Source: Deltaproteobacteria bacterium (GTDB lineage Bacteria > Desulfobacterota_D > UBA1144 > Nemesobacterales > UBA2774). From it: a stretch of 64,000 bases of DNA. Made by a program: the position numbers and the translations under genes. Location: NCBI GenBank assembly GCA_040223695.1, contig JAVKFU010000007.1:104158-168157 (forward strand), in the 5' to 3' direction. Positions 62,356-64,000 of the stretch are shown here, in pieces. A model generated the notes under the pieces. It had not been told where the DNA came from. It saw nothing but the letters and a program-made list of their open reading frames with translations, and did not search any database. How positions within the stretch are numbered: position 1 is the first letter of the stretch; the number at the start of each line of letters is the position of its first letter.

Positions 62356-62772
62356 TCAGACTATATCTATTCCCATGCTCCTTGCGGTTCCTGAAACGAT
62401 CCTTACAGCCGCTTCCAGATCATTCGTATTCAAGTCCGGCATTTTAGTTTTCGCAATCTCCTCGACTTTAACTCTCGATACCTTTCCCGCTTTTACCCTC
62501 GGAACCTCACCGGAACCCTTTTCCACCTTCGCCGCCTTCTTGAGCAGATAGGAAACAGGGGGGGATTTAACCTCAAAAGAGAAAGATTTATCGGCATATA
62601 CCGTTACAGTTACGGGAAGAAGGCCTTCCAATTTTTGAGTCTGCGCATTAAAAGCCTTACAGAACTCCATTATATTAACGCCTCTCTGTCCCAGCGCGGG
62701 ACCAACGGGGGGCGAAGGTGTGGCTTTTCCGGCATCCACCAATAATTTTATGTATCCATCGATTTTTTTCAT
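62356..62772 (-). CDS. rplK: Ribosomal protein uL11
   Basis: A 138-residue L11. The proline-rich N-terminal loop ([32 protein letters not shown]) and rRNA-binding C-terminal domain ([29 protein letters not shown]) are present. It forms the GTPase-associated centre with 23S rRNA. Only one base separates it from the nusG stop codon, and its GGAGAAG ribosome-binding site lies inside nusG. Confidence 0.99.
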   Translation of the reverse strand: MKKIDGYIKLLVDAGKATPSPPVGPALGQRGVNIMEFCKAFNAQTQKLEGLLPVTVTVYADKSFSFEVKSPPVSYLLKKAAKVEKGSGEVPRVKAGKVSRVKVEEIAKTKMPDLNTNDLEAAVRIVSGTARSMGIDIV

Positions 62773-62773
62773 A

Positions 62774-63331
62774 CTATATCTTCTCCACTTGATTAAAATC
62801 CAGTTCTATGGGGGTTGTTCTGCCGAATATGGTTACAAGAACCTGAACTTTCGCCTTATCCGGCTTTACTTCCTCAATTACTCCCGAGAAATTCGCAAAA
62901 GGGCCTTCTATAACCTTTACTGTTTCCCCCTTGTCAAAAGTGACCTTCGGCTTGGGCTTTAAAGTCCCCTCTTCTATCTGTTTCTTTATCTTAAAAACTT
63001 CCTGCTCGTTTATATCAGGCACCGAGTCAGGATCTATCAGCCCATCCCTGAGCTTCCCACCGACGAATCCGATCACCTTCGGAATATTTCTTATGAAGTG
63101 CCAGCTGCCGTCATTAAGCTCCATCTTTATCAAAATGTAGCCTGGGAAAAATTTTCTGACCGAAGTCTTTTTTTTTCCTCCCTTCACAGGCTCGACTATT
63201 GTCTCCGTAGGCACCAGAACCTCGACTACCTGATCCTCTAACCCCTCAGCTCTGGCCCTTTCTTCTATATAGGACTTGACTCTGTCCTCAAAACCCGTAT
63301 TGGTATGAACCACGTACCATCTTTTAGCCAT
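62774..63331 (-). CDS. nusG: Transcription antitermination factor NusG
   Basis: A 185-residue NusG. The NGN domain opens [22 protein letters not shown] and the C-terminal KOW domain reads [51 protein letters not shown]. It couples RNA polymerase with ribosomes or Rho. It lies between secE and rplK in the usual order. Confidence 0.99.
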   Translation of the reverse strand: MAKRWYVVHTNTGFEDRVKSYIEERARAEGLEDQVVEVLVPTETIVEPVKGGKKKTSVRKFFPGYILIKMELNDGSWHFIRNIPKVIGFVGGKLRDGLIDPDSVPDINEQEVFKIKKQIEEGTLKPKPKVTFDKGETVKVIEGPFANFSGVIEEVKPDKAKVQVLVTIFGRTTPIELDFNQVEKI

Positions 63332-63357
63332 AAAGAATATTCGTCTCCGTTTATCTC

Positions 63358-63561
63358 TTAGCTCAGCAAGAACTTGATACCTATCGAAAAAATATAATCA
63401 ACAAGTCCTAAAAAGGACGCGAATATAGCCGAGATAACAATTACCGCCAAAGTCGACTTAACCGTCTCATTTCTAGATGGCCAGGTTATACGTTTAGCCT
63501 CATTCTCTATATCCTTTGCAAACTGAACCGTATCCGAGCTTAAATTTGCTATTTTATCCAT
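63358..63561 (-). CDS. secE: Preprotein translocase subunit SecE
   Basis: A 67-residue single-TM SecE: cytoplasmic helix ENEAKRITWPSRNETVKSTL followed by the membrane helix AVIVISAIFASFLGLVDYIFSIGIKFLL. It clamps the SecYEG channel. Short single-span form, placed directly before nusG. Confidence 0.97.
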   Translation of the reverse strand: MDKIANLSSDTVQFAKDIENEAKRITWPSRNETVKSTLAVIVISAIFASFLGLVDYIFSIGIKFLLS

Positions 63562-63593
63562 TGTGCTTATCCTTGTGCGTGTACTCCAACGTG

Positions 63594-63667
63594 CAGGGCA
63601 GGAGGGAATCGAACCCCCAACCGCTGGATTTGGAGTCCAGTGCTCTGCCTAATTGAGCTACTGCCCT
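63594..63667 (-). tRNA. tRNA-Trp (anticodon CCA)
   Basis: 74 nt on the minus strand. Acceptor AGGGCAG/CTGCCCT with discriminator G, anticodon loop CTCCAAA, T arm GGGGGTTCGATTCCCTC. CCA is not encoded. Position between rpmG and secE is a conserved bacterial arrangement. Confidence 0.97.
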
Positions 63668-63689
63668 ATAGAAATCTTTTCTCAATTCA

Positions 63690-63848
63690 TTACTTCGTTT
63701 CTTTATGCAAAGTATGACTTCTGCACCACTTGCAATACTTCTTCAGCTCGATCTTATCTCGATGAGTTTGCTTATTTTTTGTAGTTGAATAATTTCTTCT
63801 CTTGCAATCACTGCATGCCATAGCAATTACTAATGTATTGTCTCCCAT
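63690..63848 (-). CDS. rpmG: Ribosomal protein bL33
   Basis: 52 residues from the ATG at 63848: [20 protein letters not shown] and on to [17 protein letters not shown]. The two CxxC pairs give a zinc-binding L33. An inner ATG at 63821 would give 43 residues, shorter than usual, so the upstream ATG is preferred. GGAG lies 12 bases before it, inside the end of tuf. Confidence 0.93.
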   Translation of the reverse strand: MGDNTLVIAMACSDCKRRNYSTTKNKQTHRDKIELKKYCKWCRSHTLHKETK

Positions 63849-63857
63849 GGTTACGGT

Positions 63858-64000
63858 TTACTCCACGATTTTAGTAACTACACCAGCGCCCACTGTTCTT
63901 CCCCCTTCCCTTATCGCAAACCTAAGCTGCTCCTCAAGGGCCACAGGCGCTATCAACTCCACGTCCATATTCACATTATCCCCGGGCATCACCATCTCCA
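63858..64000 (-). CDS. tuf: Elongation factor Tu (3' end only)
   Basis: Only the last ~47 codons are in the window: [20 protein letters not shown], then [21 protein letters not shown] and stop. This is EF-Tu domain 3, which contacts the acceptor/T stem of aminoacyl-tRNA. The gene continues beyond the right edge of the window. Confidence 0.98.
   Translation of the reverse strand, partial: EMVMPGDNVNMDVELIAPVALEEQLRFAIREGGRTVGAGVVTKIVE

Overview
The window reads as chromosomal DNA of a Gram-negative bacterium at roughly 45-50% GC. It has secreted proteins with signal peptides, a lipoprotein with a clear lipobox, RpoH (sigma-32) and an ECF sigma factor. Informational genes are in canonical order on the minus strand at the right end (tuf, rpmG, tRNA-Trp, secE, nusG, rplK, rplA, rplJ, rplL, rpoB, rpoC). 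No rRNA is present, so the lineage cannot be fixed. Gene content suggests a delta-proteobacterial-like or candidate-phylum lineage, but that is inference.

Region 1 (1-23195) is ordinary housekeeping and accessory chromosome. It holds a DUF2092 protein, a cold-shock protein with a strong promoter and long leader, a DUF6607 lipoprotein, a LOG-family hydrolase, a UbiD-family decarboxylase, a secreted MsrB and a GH133 glycogen debranching enzyme. It continues with an ECF sigma factor and its frameshifted zf-HC2 anti-sigma gene, a UvrD helicase-nuclease, WrbA, a ZIP-like membrane protein and pyruvate kinase. It ends with a three-domain acyl ligase / ACP / acyltransferase fusion, an SDR-DUF2867 protein and a nitroreductase.

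Region 2 (23196-39083) is a 15.9-kb integrative element in the 3' part of a tRNA-Asn gene. It is bounded by a 26-bp direct repeat of tRNA sequence. A paired 9-bp repeat inside each end looks like integrase arm sites. The left third carries an excisionase-like protein, an archaeo-eukaryotic-type primase fused to a RepA-like helicase, and an HTH protein. The middle and right carry what looks like a defence cargo: a two-gene zinc-ribbon plus PD-(D/E)XK-membrane module, a five-TM protein, a second PD-(D/E)XK protein with a HEPN/zinc partner, and a DpnII-type (GATC) restriction-modification system of two methyltransferases, endonuclease and RHH regulator. A second HEPN protein, a nucleotide-cyclase-fold-like protein and a broken DUF4145 gene follow. 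The integrase sits next to the tRNA. Reading by eye I found one GATC in the whole element, against about five to seven per kb in the flanks. The element therefore encodes a GATC-cutting enzyme and almost entirely lacks the target.

Region 3 (39084-64000) returns to core genome: rpoH behind a near-consensus promoter, the rlmN-alaS pair, the purL-purF operon, a small conserved protein, a LolA-like protein, valS (with a short duplicated relic of its own 3' end nearby), then rpoC-rpoB and the ribosomal protein/nusG/secE/tuf block. The features most worth follow-up are the GATC-free element with its restriction system and its unassigned defence-like modules.
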